A stretch of DNA of 51,641 bases from contig CAYFNZ010000005.1 in assembly GCA_964344625.1 (NCBI GenBank), forward strand, positions 1-51,641. Direction: 5' to 3'. Origin of the DNA: JAAYEL01 sp964344625 (GTDB lineage Bacteria; Bacillota; Clostridia; Tissierellales; Peptoniphilaceae). How positions within the stretch are numbered: position 1 is the stretch's first letter; each line of letters opens with the position of its first letter. A program made the position numbers and the translations under genes. The notes beneath the pieces are model-generated. The model was not told the origin of the DNA, did not search any database, and worked only from the letters and a program-made list of their open reading frames with translations. Positions 34,901 through 43,590 of this stretch are shown piece by piece.

Positions 34901-36201
34901 TGGCCAAGAAGTTTAAGGAATTTTATCCAGATGATACAGTCCTAAAACTTGATGCAGCAAATATTGATAAAATTAAAAGAAAGTTAGTAGGGGTTAAAAG
35001 GACTACTGGCCAGCACGCTGGAGGTTTGATAATCGTTCCGGAAGATAAGGATATAGAAGACTTTACTCCTATTCAGTATCCGGCTGACCAAGAAGATAGT
35101 GGGGTAATCACCACCCACTTCGACTACCATGCGATTGATACCAACCTACTTAAACTTGACTTGCTAGGGCACAACGCCCCATCTATCATCCGTATGTTAA
35201 GCGATGAAACTGGTCTTGACGCCTTAGAAATTGACCTATCTGATCCAGCTTCGATGTCTATTTTTAATGGAACAGAGGCATTAAACATTCACCATGACTA
35301 TACAAATTCAGATACGGGAAGTCTTGGAATACCAGAATTTGGAACGGGCTTTGTAAGGCAGATGTTAAAAGACACTAATCCTACGACCTTTGAGGAATTG
35401 GTTAGGATATCAGGTCTTTCCCATGGTACTGACGTATGGCTAAACAATGCTCAAGACCTGATAAATCAAGGCATAACTGTCCTGAAAAATGCCATCTGTA
35501 CAAGGGATGACATCATGAATTATCTGATTGGTCAAGGACTTGATAAGAAACTCTCCTTTAATATAATGGAGAAAGTAAGAAAGGGAAAGGGTCTATCTGA
35601 AGATGATGAAAAGGCCATGAGGGAGATAAAAATCCCTGAATGGTATATAGAATCTTGTAACAAGATTAAGTATATGTTCCCTAGGGCCCATGCTGTGGCC
35701 TATGTAATGATGTCTTACAGGATTGCCTTCTACAAGGTTCACTATCCAGCATATTTTTATGCAACTTACTTTACAAACAAGATTGCTGACTTCCAATACT
35801 CAATTATTTCTAAGGACCTAGAATTTATTACCATGTATATCAAGGAGTATAAGTCTAGTGAAAATTCGACTATAGATGATAAATTCTATTGTCTAGAAGT
35901 TGCTGAGGAAATGAAAGCCAGAGACATTGAGCTTTTGAAGCCTGATTTATATAAATCTGATCCACAAGACTTTAAGGTTGTAGATGATAAGTCTATTTTG
36001 CCTCCTTTAATGGCTATAGATAATGTGTCTCAACAAATCGCCTTGAGGATTGATGAAGCTAGAAGGGATGGAGATTTTATCTCCATTGAGGACTTTACTA
36101 ATAGGACTAAGATTAATAAAACAGCCCTTGCTTCTATGGAAGCATTTGGAATGTTTGAGGGTATGCAAAATGAGAACCAATTGGATTTTTTCTCACTTTA
36201 G
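31963..36201 (+). CDS. polC: DNA polymerase III alpha subunit, PolC type
   Basis: The Gram-positive replicative polymerase with built-in proofreading. In order: an N-terminal domain and OB fold (to about 300), a PHP domain split by the DEDDh exonuclease (FDIETTG, about 401-407), a zinc-binding CPNC...CPVC module, and the polymerase core with PDIDLNF, RTTGQHAGG and RISGLSHGTDVW. It has 1412 residues. The PHP motifs are altered: the usual HLHTPMSQMD region reads NIHSKYSNLE, TDHA reads TDTY and GDVHYL reads GDVYYM, so PHP metal binding is probably lost. ATG 31963 is preferred over the TTG at 31948, though its ribosome site is weak (GAGAAGTG). Confidence 0.97.
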   Translation: MDFISILKEFNEKKHVDLNLFKVQFFMNKEKLKIFLFSNLDDSRSSLDDLSSQVSNLLGLKEESVLIDLYDLKRFLDFILEDLSKDFAIFSNISSDDLVIEDMSIEMCINNDFIFDQVKKSDKYIRYSEVLKQNGYKLNLVHEKSEVSQEQALEYENRAKQEILDKMRKSQEVEKNKAKKKAEKTVDKDVFSFGFKRKDLPGLVKIGDLVEDHNMVTIEGTVFEYSQFETKKGDFVVSFDLDDGEYAVRCKKFIRKDDMEQFSSGFRNGIEVLIVGVYKYDDFEKDNTFDISYIQETVLDKKEDRASTKRIEFNIHSKYSNLEGLVDFSDLIPTLKRWGHKAFAITDTYNVQAYPEVYKSAKKAGIKLNLGCEFKMLNDRLPVITNYYEDLILKGRDIVVFDIETTGLSRYTDNITEIGAVKIRKGKIIEVYQQLINPEMIIPDFITELTGISNEMVANEPKIKEVMPEFLNFCSDSLLAAHNAEFDIGFIKRKCHELGLTFKPVYLDTLWLARALNPQLKNHKLNTLTKEYQVKLLNHHRASDDATATAEVLLKMLDQAKEQGYDLDRLNDIETSYPLSKTGFYKNLVYVKNKVGLKNMYKNVSISSIDYLDKTPGLPEHVYVENKAGLMIASGGHKTKLFELIATGYEDEILYREAEKYDFFAIEPTSFSDYLISKHMIKNLSHLQEIILKILTIANDQDKLVIAVGDVYYMDPSDYKYKNILSNYPRKRSVETKGDFYLRNTEEMLREFDFLDKNVCEDIVIYNTIELDSLIEDISPIADGTFPPVIKDAEDILKNSCFDKARAIYGDPLPEIIDKRLNRELNSIISNGYATLYVIAKELVKKSNEDGYLVGSRGSVGSSFAATMSDITEVNPLEPHYVCPNCKNSEFILDQSYGTGVDLPEKNCPVCGTAYKRDGFDIPFEVFLGFEGDKEPDIDLNFAGVYQSSIHKYTETMFGHRKVFRAGTLGTIAEKTAYGMAKKFKEFYPDDTVLKLDAANIDKIKRKLVGVKRTTGQHAGGLIIVPEDKDIEDFTPIQYPADQEDSGVITTHFDYHAIDTNLLKLDLLGHNAPSIIRMLSDETGLDALEIDLSDPASMSIFNGTEALNIHHDYTNSDTGSLGIPEFGTGFVRQMLKDTNPTTFEELVRISGLSHGTDVWLNNAQDLINQGITVLKNAICTRDDIMNYLIGQGLDKKLSFNIMEKVRKGKGLSEDDEKAMREIKIPEWYIESCNKIKYMFPRAHAVAYVMMSYRIAFYKVHYPAYFYATYFTNKIADFQYSIISKDLEFITMYIKEYKSSENSTIDDKFYCLEVAEEMKARDIELLKPDLYKSDPQDFKVVDDKSILPPLMAIDNVSQQIALRIDEARRDGDFISIEDFTNRTKINKTALASMEAFGMFEGMQNENQLDFFSL

Positions 36202-36212
36202 GCCTAGAAAAA

Positions 36213-36241
36213 TAGACAAGTCTTATTAGAAATGCTATAAT
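36213..36241 (+). promoter_or_regulatory. Promoter of the rimP-nusA-infB operon
   Basis: TAGACA (36213-36218), 17-nt spacer, TATAAT (36236-36241): a near-consensus sigma-A promoter just after polC. Confidence 0.75.
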
Positions 36242-36261
36242 AATTATGATAGATTGTTGCT

Positions 36262-36290
36262 AAGAGTGGGAATTCCCACTCTTTATTTAT
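36262..36290 (+). terminator. Perfect hairpin with T-rich tail between polC and rimP
   Basis: AAGAGTGGG (36262-36270) pairs with CCCACTCTT (36275-36283), loop AATT, then TTATTTATT. It can terminate the polC transcript. It also lies about 15 nt downstream of the predicted rimP start, so it must be bypassed or act as an attenuator. Confidence 0.75.
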
Positions 36291-36308
36291 TATGAAGGGA
36301 GGTAGGAT

Positions 36309-36767
36309 ATGTCAAAAGAATTGATTAACTCTTTAAAAGAAGCCTTCAATGATGATATTGAACAGATGGGATATGAACTAGTTGATATAGAGTTAATAAA
36401 TGAATCTGGTGAGAAATACCTTAGATTCTATATTTATAAAGAAGGCGGAATAGGAATAGACGATTGTGAGCAAGTTTCTAAGTTTTTAGATCCAAAGCTT
36501 GATGAATTAGACTTGATTAAGACTTCCTATTATTTAGAAGTTTCTTCGCCTGACTTAAATAGGCCCTTAAAAACAGACGATGATTTGAGAAGAAACCTAG
36601 GTATATTACTTGATATATCTTTGTATAGAAAGATAAATAACAAAAAGGAATACAGGGGAGTTTTAACCGATTACGATTTCGAGAGTATTTGTCTTAAGGT
36701 AGATAATGAAGAATTGAAATTTGATAGAAAGGATGTAAGCAAGATAGTAGTTGCTATTGTATTTTAG
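36309..36767 (+). CDS. rimP: Ribosome maturation factor RimP
   Basis: Needed for 30S maturation. It has 152 residues with the RimP block YLRFYIYKEGGIGIDDCEQVSKFL and LEVSSPDLNRPL. GGGAGG precedes the ATG. It is first in the rimP-nusA-ylxR-infB order typical of Firmicutes. Confidence 0.96.
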   Translation: MSKELINSLKEAFNDDIEQMGYELVDIELINESGEKYLRFYIYKEGGIGIDDCEQVSKFLDPKLDELDLIKTSYYLEVSSPDLNRPLKTDDDLRRNLGILLDISLYRKINNKKEYRGVLTDYDFESICLKVDNEELKFDRKDVSKIVVAIVF

Positions 36768-36776
36768 GTAGGAGAA

Positions 36777-37946
36777 ATGAACAAAGAATTTATTAGAGCT
36801 TTAGAGGAAATTGAACAAGAAAAAGGAATTCAAAAAAGTATCATTTTAGAATCCATTGAAAAAGCTTTAGCTAAAAGTTATGAAAAAAACTTTGACGAAA
36901 ATGACAACGTCGAAATTAAGATTAATGAGGAAACAGGTGATGTTTCAGTTCATGCCCTTAAAGAAGTAGTAGAGGAAGTGCAAGATCCAAATACTCAAAT
37001 TTCTCTAGAAGAAGCATTAAAAAAGAGAAAAAAGATAAATGTTGGAGACATACTTAAGGTAAAAATCGCTCCTAAAAACTTCGGAAGGGTTGCTGCTCAA
37101 ACTGCAAGAAACATCGTAATTCAACAAATCAAGGATGCAGAAAGACAATCCATTTATGACGATTACATCAGCAGGGAAAGAGAAATAATTACTGGGGATG
37201 TTCAAAGGATTGATTTTAATAATATTTATATCAACCTTGGTAAGACTGAAGGTTTTATCCCTCCAAGTGAACAAGTACCTAATGAAAATATCAAGCCTGG
37301 GGATAGGATAAAGTTATTTGTTTCAGAAGTAAAATCTACTCCAAAGGGACCTCAAATTATTCTTTCAAGAGCTAGTGCTAACTTAATAAAGAGACTTTTT
37401 GAACTTGAAGTTCCAGAAATAGCAGAAGGCAGCGTTGAAATAATTTCTGTTGCTAGGGAAGCTGGATTTAGAACAAAAATTGCAGTATTTGCTAATGATG
37501 AAAGCATTGACCCTGTGGGAGCCTGTGTAGGCCTTAAAGGCATGAGGGTAAATTCCATAGTAGATGAAATATATGGAGAAAAAATTGATATCATAGTTTG
37601 GAGTCCAGACATGGATGTATATATATCAAATTCACTTTCACCAGCTGAAGTTAAGGAAGTTTTTATAGATGAAAAAGAAAAGTCAGCAATTGCTATAGTT
37701 CCTGACAATCAATTATCCTTAGCTATCGGCAAGGAAGGACAAAATGTTAGACTTGCTGCCAAGCTAACAGGCTGGAAGATTGATATTAAGGGCGAAAGCA
37801 TTAGAGATGAGGTTTATGAAGAATTCCAAGCTAAGTTAGAGGCTAGAAATAAGGCCCAAGAAGAAAATCTTCAGGAAGAAATTCTTCAAGAAGAAGAGAC
37901 TCAAGAAGATTCTGATGATTTAGGAATAGTTGAAGATGAACAATAG
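36777..37946 (+). CDS. nusA: Transcription termination/antitermination factor NusA
   Basis: Binds RNA polymerase and nascent RNA. It has an N-terminal polymerase-binding domain (about 1-125), an S1 domain (about 130-200) and two KH domains (about 205-345; GACVGLKGMRVNSI and AIGKEGQNVRLAAKLTG). It has 389 residues, ending in an acidic Gln/Glu tail with LQEE repeats. GGAG precedes ATG 36777 by 5 nt. It overlaps ylxR. Confidence 0.98.
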   Translation: MNKEFIRALEEIEQEKGIQKSIILESIEKALAKSYEKNFDENDNVEIKINEETGDVSVHALKEVVEEVQDPNTQISLEEALKKRKKINVGDILKVKIAPKNFGRVAAQTARNIVIQQIKDAERQSIYDDYISREREIITGDVQRIDFNNIYINLGKTEGFIPPSEQVPNENIKPGDRIKLFVSEVKSTPKGPQIILSRASANLIKRLFELEVPEIAEGSVEIISVAREAGFRTKIAVFANDESIDPVGACVGLKGMRVNSIVDEIYGEKIDIIVWSPDMDVYISNSLSPAEVKEVFIDEKEKSAIAIVPDNQLSLAIGKEGQNVRLAAKLTGWKIDIKGESIRDEVYEEFQAKLEARNKAQEENLQEEILQEEETQEDSDDLGIVEDEQ

Positions 37947-38202
37947 AAAAACCCCTCAAAGAAAATGTGTTGTGTGTAACCAACACAAGGATAAAAAGGA
38001 TTTATTGAGGATAGTTAAAAACAAAGAAGGACAAATCTTTGTTGACCCAAGTGGTAAAATGAATGGTAGAGGAACTTATATTTGCCCGAGTTTAGAGTGC
38101 TTGACCAAGGCTAAGAAGACAAGGAGTCTAAACAATTCATTAAAGGCAAATGTAACCGATGAGATTTATCAGGAGATTGAGAACTATGTAAAGTCGAGGT
38201 GA
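37936..38202 (+). CDS. rnpM: YlxR/RnpM RNA-binding protein
   Basis: An 88-residue protein of the YlxR (DUF448) family with RKCVVC at the start, FVDPSGKMNGRGTYIC and a paired CPSLEC. Recent work on Bacillus YlxR describes it as an RNase P modulator. ATG 37936 gives the standard N terminus; a TTG two codons upstream is possible. The neighbour ylxQ, usual in relatives, is absent. Confidence 0.92.
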   Translation: MNNRKTPQRKCVVCNQHKDKKDLLRIVKNKEGQIFVDPSGKMNGRGTYICPSLECLTKAKKTRSLNNSLKANVTDEIYQEIENYVKSR

Positions 38203-38206
38203 TTAA

Positions 38207-40297
38207 ATGACAAAAGTAAGAATTTACGAATTAGCCAAGGAAGTAGATCTTCCAACAAAAGAACTTATGTCAATTCTAGATAAAGAGTTTGGACTAGCTT
38301 TCAAGAGTCATATGTCTATTATCGAAGGTGATGACTTAGAAATAATTAGGGAATACTTTGATACATTAAAAGTGGATGAAGAAACAGTAGATGTTGTTGA
38401 TAGACCTGAAAAGCTTGAGTCTACAAAGAAAGACGCTACTATCGATTTGGAAGAAATCGAAGAAGAATATGAAAAAGTAAAGCCTAGAAAAGATAAGAAA
38501 AAGAAGAATAAAAAATTCGATAATAGCCCTTCAAAAGAAAAAAATGAATCTAAGGCAGTAGAAATTGATGGAGATATTACAGTAGGTGGTCTTGCTGAAA
38601 AAATGGGAGTACCTGTAAGTAAGATTATTACTGAATTAATGAAGATGGGAACTATGGCCAATGTAAACCAAAGCCTAGACGTAGACAAGGCCATTGATAT
38701 CGGGATTTTACTTGGTATAGAAGTAACAGTTAAAGAACCTGAAGCTGACGAAGATGATATTACAAGTCTTGAATATGAAGATGATCCAAAGGATTTAGAA
38801 TTCAGGGCTCCAGTAGTTTCAGTAATGGGTCACGTAGACCATGGTAAGACATCTCTACTTGATGCTATAAGAAATACAAGGGTTACAAAGACAGAAGCTG
38901 GTGGTATTACTCAACATATAGGGGCTTCAACAGTATATATGAATGACAAGAAGATAGTATTTTTGGATACTCCTGGTCACGAAGCATTTACACAAATGAG
39001 ACTTAGAGGAGCTCAAGCTACTGATATTGCAATATTAGTAGTTGCTGCAGATGACGGTGTAATGCCTCAAACTATAGAAGCTATCAACCATGCTAAGGCT
39101 GCTGGTATCCCTATAATAGTTGCAATCAATAAGATGGATAAGTATGAAGCTAATCCTGATAGGGTGAAAACTGAACTTATGGAATATGGCCTAACTCCTG
39201 AAGAATGGGGTGGAGATACTATAATGGTTCCAGTATCTGCTCTAAAGGGAGAAGGTATTGACGAAATCCTTGACTATGTTCTTATGGTTGCTGAAATTGA
39301 AGAACTTAAGGCAAATCCAAATAGACCTGCCATAGGTATTGTTATAGAAGCTGAGCTTGATACAGGAAGAGGCCCAGTTGCAACAGTTCTTGTAAAAAAT
39401 GGTACCCTTAAACAAGGAGACTTCCTTGTATCAGGAACTGCAAGTGGTAAGGTAAGGGCTATGTTTGACTCTAACTCAAAGTCAGTAAAATCAGCAAAGC
39501 CTTCAACAGCGGTCCTAATTCTTGGCCTTTCAGAAGTACCAAATGCTGGTGATAAGATATATGCAGTAAAGGATGAAAAGATTGCAAGAAAGTATGCTGA
39601 AAAGCAAAGACAAACTGAAAAAGAAGAATATGTAAAGAAGACATCAAGCGTAAATCTTGATGAGCTATTTAGCCAAATAGACCAAGGTCAAATGAAAGAC
39701 CTAAATATCATCGTTAAGACAGATGTGAAGGGTACTATTGATGCCGTTGCTGGTTCTTTAGAAAAATTGAGCAACGAAGAAGTAAATGTAAAAATAATCC
39801 ACGGGGCTGTAGGTGGAATTACAGAATCTGACGTAATGCTTGCATCAGCTTCAAATGCTATAATTATCGGCTTTAATGTTCGTCCAAACCAAGGTGCTCA
39901 AGAGCAAGCCAAGATTCAAGGTGTTGAAATTAGAACTTACAGGGTAATCTATGAAGCTATTGAAGATGTAGAAAATGCTATCAAGGGTATGCTTTCTCCT
40001 AAGTTTAAGGAAGAAGTTCTTGGTATGGCTGAAATCAGAGAAGTCTTTAAGGTTTCTGGCGTTGGTAACATAGCAGGTATCTATGTAACAAGTGGAAAGA
40101 TTCCAAGAAACGCAAGCATTAGGCTAGTAAGAGATAACATAGTTATTCATACAGGAGAAATATCATCATTAAAGAGATATAAGGATGATGCAAAAGAACT
40201 AGCTGCCGGATATGAAGGTGGTTTAGGAATTGACAGGTACAACGACATTAAGGTTGGAGATGTTATAGAAGCTTTTGTAATGAATGAAATTAAATAA
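38207..40297 (+). CDS. infB: Translation initiation factor IF-2
   Basis: A GTPase that brings initiator tRNA to the 30S subunit. Two IF2-N-type segments (about 1-50 and 118-172) flank a lysine-rich linker. The G domain has GHVDHGKTSLLD (208-219), DTPGHEAF and NKMD. Four-domain C-terminal architecture follows, with RIIYEAIEDV-like and FKVSGVGNIAG blocks. It has 696 residues. GAGGTG lies upstream of ATG 38207, 4 nt after ylxR. Confidence 0.98.
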   Translation: MTKVRIYELAKEVDLPTKELMSILDKEFGLAFKSHMSIIEGDDLEIIREYFDTLKVDEETVDVVDRPEKLESTKKDATIDLEEIEEEYEKVKPRKDKKKKNKKFDNSPSKEKNESKAVEIDGDITVGGLAEKMGVPVSKIITELMKMGTMANVNQSLDVDKAIDIGILLGIEVTVKEPEADEDDITSLEYEDDPKDLEFRAPVVSVMGHVDHGKTSLLDAIRNTRVTKTEAGGITQHIGASTVYMNDKKIVFLDTPGHEAFTQMRLRGAQATDIAILVVAADDGVMPQTIEAINHAKAAGIPIIVAINKMDKYEANPDRVKTELMEYGLTPEEWGGDTIMVPVSALKGEGIDEILDYVLMVAEIEELKANPNRPAIGIVIEAELDTGRGPVATVLVKNGTLKQGDFLVSGTASGKVRAMFDSNSKSVKSAKPSTAVLILGLSEVPNAGDKIYAVKDEKIARKYAEKQRQTEKEEYVKKTSSVNLDELFSQIDQGQMKDLNIIVKTDVKGTIDAVAGSLEKLSNEEVNVKIIHGAVGGITESDVMLASASNAIIIGFNVRPNQGAQEQAKIQGVEIRTYRVIYEAIEDVENAIKGMLSPKFKEEVLGMAEIREVFKVSGVGNIAGIYVTSGKIPRNASIRLVRDNIVIHTGEISSLKRYKDDAKELAAGYEGGLGIDRYNDIKVGDVIEAFVMNEIK

Positions 40298-40311
40298 AAT
40301 AGGAAGTAACA

Positions 40312-40698
40312 ATGGATAACAAGAGAACAAAAAGAATTGCAAAAGAATTGCAAAAGGAGATATCTGCGATTTTGGCTACAGAAATTAAGGACCCTAGGAT
40401 AAACTCTTTAATTTCCGTTACTGACGTAGATTTGACAAATGACCTTGAGCAAGCAAAAGTCTACATCTCATCTTTAGGAGATTTAGATGAAAAGGAAGAT
40501 ATCTTAGATGGTCTTAAAAATGCTTCAGGCTTTATTAAAAGAGAGTTGGGCATTAGGTTAAAGCTAAGAAATATTCCTGAATTAGTTTTTAAGATAGATG
40601 ATTCTATAGAAAGAGGTATCTATATGGATCAGCTAATCAGCAAGGTCTTAAAGGAAGATGAAGAAAAAAGAAAGAAATACGGCAATGATGAAGAATAA
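40312..40698 (+). CDS. rbfA: Ribosome-binding factor A
   Basis: A 30S maturation factor of the KH fold, 128 residues. KRIAKELQKEISAIL and the KDPRIN..ISVTDVDLTNDLEQAKVYIS block are typical. AGGAAG precedes the ATG. The end overlaps the nrnA start. ylxP, often between infB and rbfA, is missing. Confidence 0.96.
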   Translation: MDNKRTKRIAKELQKEISAILATEIKDPRINSLISVTDVDLTNDLEQAKVYISSLGDLDEKEDILDGLKNASGFIKRELGIRLKLRNIPELVFKIDDSIERGIYMDQLISKVLKEDEEKRKKYGNDEE

Positions 40699-41644
40699 TT
40701 TAGAAATATTTAACAATACTATTCAAAAAGCAAAATCAATTGCCATTTGCTCACACATAAGTCCTGATGGGGATGCCATAGGCTCCTCTACAGGCTTATA
40801 TCTAGCATTAAAAGACTTAGGCAAGGAAGTTTATCTAATAAAGAACGATAAGTTTCCTGACCACCTTAATTTTTTAGAAGACAAGTCTTTTTATACAGAT
40901 AGTGAACCCTTTGAAACAGATTTATTTATCTTAACTGATGTGGCTTCAATTGATAGGATGGGTTCAGGCAAGGGATTTTATGAGTTATCAAAAAATTCCT
41001 TGTGCATAGACCACCATATGAGCAATGAAGGATTTTTTAATAATAATATTATTGATCCGTATATCAGTTCAACAAGTGAATTAATTGCCCAATTGCTTAT
41101 AGAAGGCGGCTATGAAATATCAAAGCTTGCAGCAACCTATTTTTACCTAGGAATAACTACTGATACAAATAGGTTTATGTATGACTCTACAGATGCACAG
41201 ACCCTAAGAGTGAGTGCTAAATTGCTTGATTTTGGCGCTGACAAACAGTTAATAAACTTATCATTATTTGATAATTTAAATGTAAATTACTTATTCTTAC
41301 AAACAGAGGTGATTAAGTCAGCTACCTTCTTGAGGGATGGAAAATTTGTCATAGCTAAACTAAGCAAAGACCAGCTAGAAAAATATGGAATTGACTATGA
41401 TGAAGCTGAGGGCCTAGTGTCAATTCTAAGAAGCATTAGTGGAGTAGAATTATCTTGTTTGATAAAAGAGTTTAGTGAAGATATACAAAAAATCAGCCTA
41501 AGATCTCAGACAGAAGTTAATGTTTCCAAGATAGCCATGGAATTTGGCGGTGGAGGCCATATAAGGGCATCAGGATGCACCCTAAAGATGGACCTAGATT
41601 CAGCTTTTGATACAATGTATAAGAGGATTGAACAGATACAATGA
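40685..41644 (+). CDS. nrnA: DHH-family oligoribonuclease / pAp phosphatase
   Basis: Degrades very short RNA oligomers and dephosphorylates pAp. The DHH domain carries SHISPDGDAIGSS and CIDHHMSN, and the DHHA1 domain ends in FGGGGHIRASG. It has about 319 residues. The start is uncertain: ATG at 40685 or 40688 gives the usual N terminus but has no clear ribosome site, suggesting coupling to rbfA; the frame is open to 40658. It overlaps truB by 4 nt. Confidence 0.93.
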   Translation: MMKNNLEIFNNTIQKAKSIAICSHISPDGDAIGSSTGLYLALKDLGKEVYLIKNDKFPDHLNFLEDKSFYTDSEPFETDLFILTDVASIDRMGSGKGFYELSKNSLCIDHHMSNEGFFNNNIIDPYISSTSELIAQLLIEGGYEISKLAATYFYLGITTDTNRFMYDSTDAQTLRVSAKLLDFGADKQLINLSLFDNLNVNYLFLQTEVIKSATFLRDGKFVIAKLSKDQLEKYGIDYDEAEGLVSILRSISGVELSCLIKEFSEDIQKISLRSQTEVNVSKIAMEFGGGGHIRASGCTLKMDLDSAFDTMYKRIEQIQ

Positions 41645-42555
41645 GAGGAATCTTGTTAATCAATAAGGCACAAGATATGACGTCACATGATGTGGTAGCC
41701 ATTTTAAGAAGAAAGCTTAGGATTAAAAGGATTGGCCATACAGGTACACTAGACCCTATGGTCACAGGTGTTTTACCAATCTGCATTGGAAATGCTACTA
41801 GAGTCAGCCAATATATTATGGAACAAGGAAAGACTTATGAAGGCTCCCTTGAGTTTGGAAAGTCTACAAGTACTTATGATGCATATGGGGAAGACATTGA
41901 TTTTTCTGACAAGACGGATTTTTCTGAGGAGGAAATACAAGCTGCCCTAGAGCATTTTACAGGGGAAATACTTCAAAGTCCGCCTATTTATTCAGCTATT
42001 AAGGTTTCTGGCAAAAAGCTTTATGACTATGCGAGAGCAAATCAGGATGTAGACATTCCTAAAAGAAGGGTGAATATTTATTCTTTTGAGCTCTTAGAGC
42101 TAAGGGATAAGGGCTTTTCTTTTAGACTTCACTGTTCAAAGGGGACCTATGTTAGGTCTTTAGTTCATGATTTGGGCTTATACCTAGGTACTTACGCCTA
42201 TATGACTGAACTTTCAAGGGTTGAAGTAGGGAGATTCAAACTTAATCAATGCCTAGATATTAAAGATATTGATGAAGTATCGATAGAAGATATTGAAAAA
42301 AGGCTTTTACCTATAGAAGATTGCCTTTACAATCTTGCTAGTGTCTATATTGATGAAGATATTGCTGATAGGTTGGTAAATGGCCAAAAGATAAATTTAA
42401 ATAAGACCTCTTACTCGATAAAGAAAAACAATTTGGATGAAGTCGATTTTGATAATATAATGGTGTTTGTAAATAGGGAATTTTTGGGTATTGGAAAAAT
42501 ATCTGACAAAATATTGAAGATGGAGAGAGTATTAAAAAGTGATAAAAGTAATTGA
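41641..42555 (+). CDS. truB: tRNA pseudouridine-55 synthase
   Basis: Makes pseudouridine 55 in tRNA. It has 304 residues with GHTGTLDPM (catalytic Asp38), the IYSAIKVSGKKLYDYAR block and the CSKGTYVRSLVHDLG motif. The ATGA overlap with nrnA and a 17-nt overlap with ribF mark it as operonic. Confidence 0.97.
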   Translation: MRGILLINKAQDMTSHDVVAILRRKLRIKRIGHTGTLDPMVTGVLPICIGNATRVSQYIMEQGKTYEGSLEFGKSTSTYDAYGEDIDFSDKTDFSEEEIQAALEHFTGEILQSPPIYSAIKVSGKKLYDYARANQDVDIPKRRVNIYSFELLELRDKGFSFRLHCSKGTYVRSLVHDLGLYLGTYAYMTELSRVEVGRFKLNQCLDIKDIDEVSIEDIEKRLLPIEDCLYNLASVYIDEDIADRLVNGQKINLNKTSYSIKKNNLDEVDFDNIMVFVNREFLGIGKISDKILKMERVLKSDKSN

Positions 42556-43468
42556 TTTAGATGTAGAAGAAAAAAGCTTTGATGAATCGGTTATTGGCTT
42601 GGGCAATTTTGATGGTGTTCACGCTGGCCATAGGACCATAATGTATAGGACTATGGAAATTGCCAAGGAAAAGAATCTTGAATCGGCCATACTTCTTTTC
42701 AAACAACACACCAATGAAGTATTTCCAAAGATGCCACCATATTATATTAGTTCTTTACAAGATAAGATTGATATTTTAGATAAACTGGGGATTGACCGAG
42801 TATATATTATTAACTTCACTATGGAATTTGCTCAATTATCCAATGAAGAATTTATGCTAGACTTTATTGGCAAGAGGCTAAATGCCCATACGGTTGTTTG
42901 TGGGTCTGACTATACCTTTGGTAAGAAGTCTTTAGGGACTATCAAAGACCTAAAAGAATACCAAGAAAAGGGTTTACTAAATGTTAGTATTGTAGAAGAC
43001 TATATGTTTGAAGGTAAGGTAGCTTCGTCTACTACTATCAGGTCCTTGATTTCAGAAGGTGATTTTGAGGAGGCGACTAAGCTTTTAGTTGATCCATATA
43101 CTATAAGAGCTAAAGTCGTTCATGGAGCAAAGAGAGGGTCTAAATTGTTAGGATTTCCCACAGCAAATTTAGACATGGACTTTTCATATATAATGCCTGA
43201 AGATGCCTTATATATTACTTCTATTAATATTGATGGCAAATCCTATCCATCTATGACCTCAGTTGGGACCAATCCTACATTTACCAATAGTAAGGATGTA
43301 AAGGTTGAATGCTATATTATGGACTTTAATCAAGATATCTATGGTAAAGAGGTTAAATTAAGCTTTTTAAAAAAGATGAGAGGGCAAATTAAATTCTCAT
43401 CAGCAGATGACTTAATTAAGCAGATGCAATACGATGAAAAAATAGCTAGAAAATACTTTAATATCTAA
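42539..43468 (+). CDS. ribF: Bifunctional riboflavin kinase / FAD synthetase
   Basis: Makes FMN and FAD from riboflavin. The N-terminal adenylyltransferase domain has GLGNFDGVHAGH. The C-terminal flavokinase domain has GAKRGSKLLGFPTANL and the GTNPTF segment. It has 309 residues. The start is GTG 42539 inside truB, with GGAGAG about 11 nt upstream. Confidence 0.96.
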   Translation: MIKVIDLDVEEKSFDESVIGLGNFDGVHAGHRTIMYRTMEIAKEKNLESAILLFKQHTNEVFPKMPPYYISSLQDKIDILDKLGIDRVYIINFTMEFAQLSNEEFMLDFIGKRLNAHTVVCGSDYTFGKKSLGTIKDLKEYQEKGLLNVSIVEDYMFEGKVASSTTIRSLISEGDFEEATKLLVDPYTIRAKVVHGAKRGSKLLGFPTANLDMDFSYIMPEDALYITSINIDGKSYPSMTSVGTNPTFTNSKDVKVECYIMDFNQDIYGKEVKLSFLKKMRGQIKFSSADDLIKQMQYDEKIARKYFNI

Positions 43469-43477
43469 TTTATAGTG

Positions 43478-43590
43478 TTTACATGCCCTATAAATTATGG
43501 TAATATATTTAGAGATACTTTTGCTGGGTTCAAGCAACTCCGAGCTTTTACATGGCAATAAGTGAATTAAATTTTAGGAGGACAAAAGTC
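43478..43590 (+). promoter_or_regulatory. Promoter and structured leader of rpsO
   Basis: TTTACA (43478-43483), 17-nt spacer, TAATAT (43501-43506). The leader can form TTGCT/AGCAA (43521-43537), and the left arm can alternatively pair with GGCAA (43554-43558). S15 commonly represses its own mRNA through leader folds of this kind; autoregulation here is inference. Confidence 0.4.

Noticed and set aside
40327..40352. Tandem aattgcaaaag repeat at the start of rbfA
   Set aside because: It simply encodes the conserved RIAKELQKE helix with A-rich codons.
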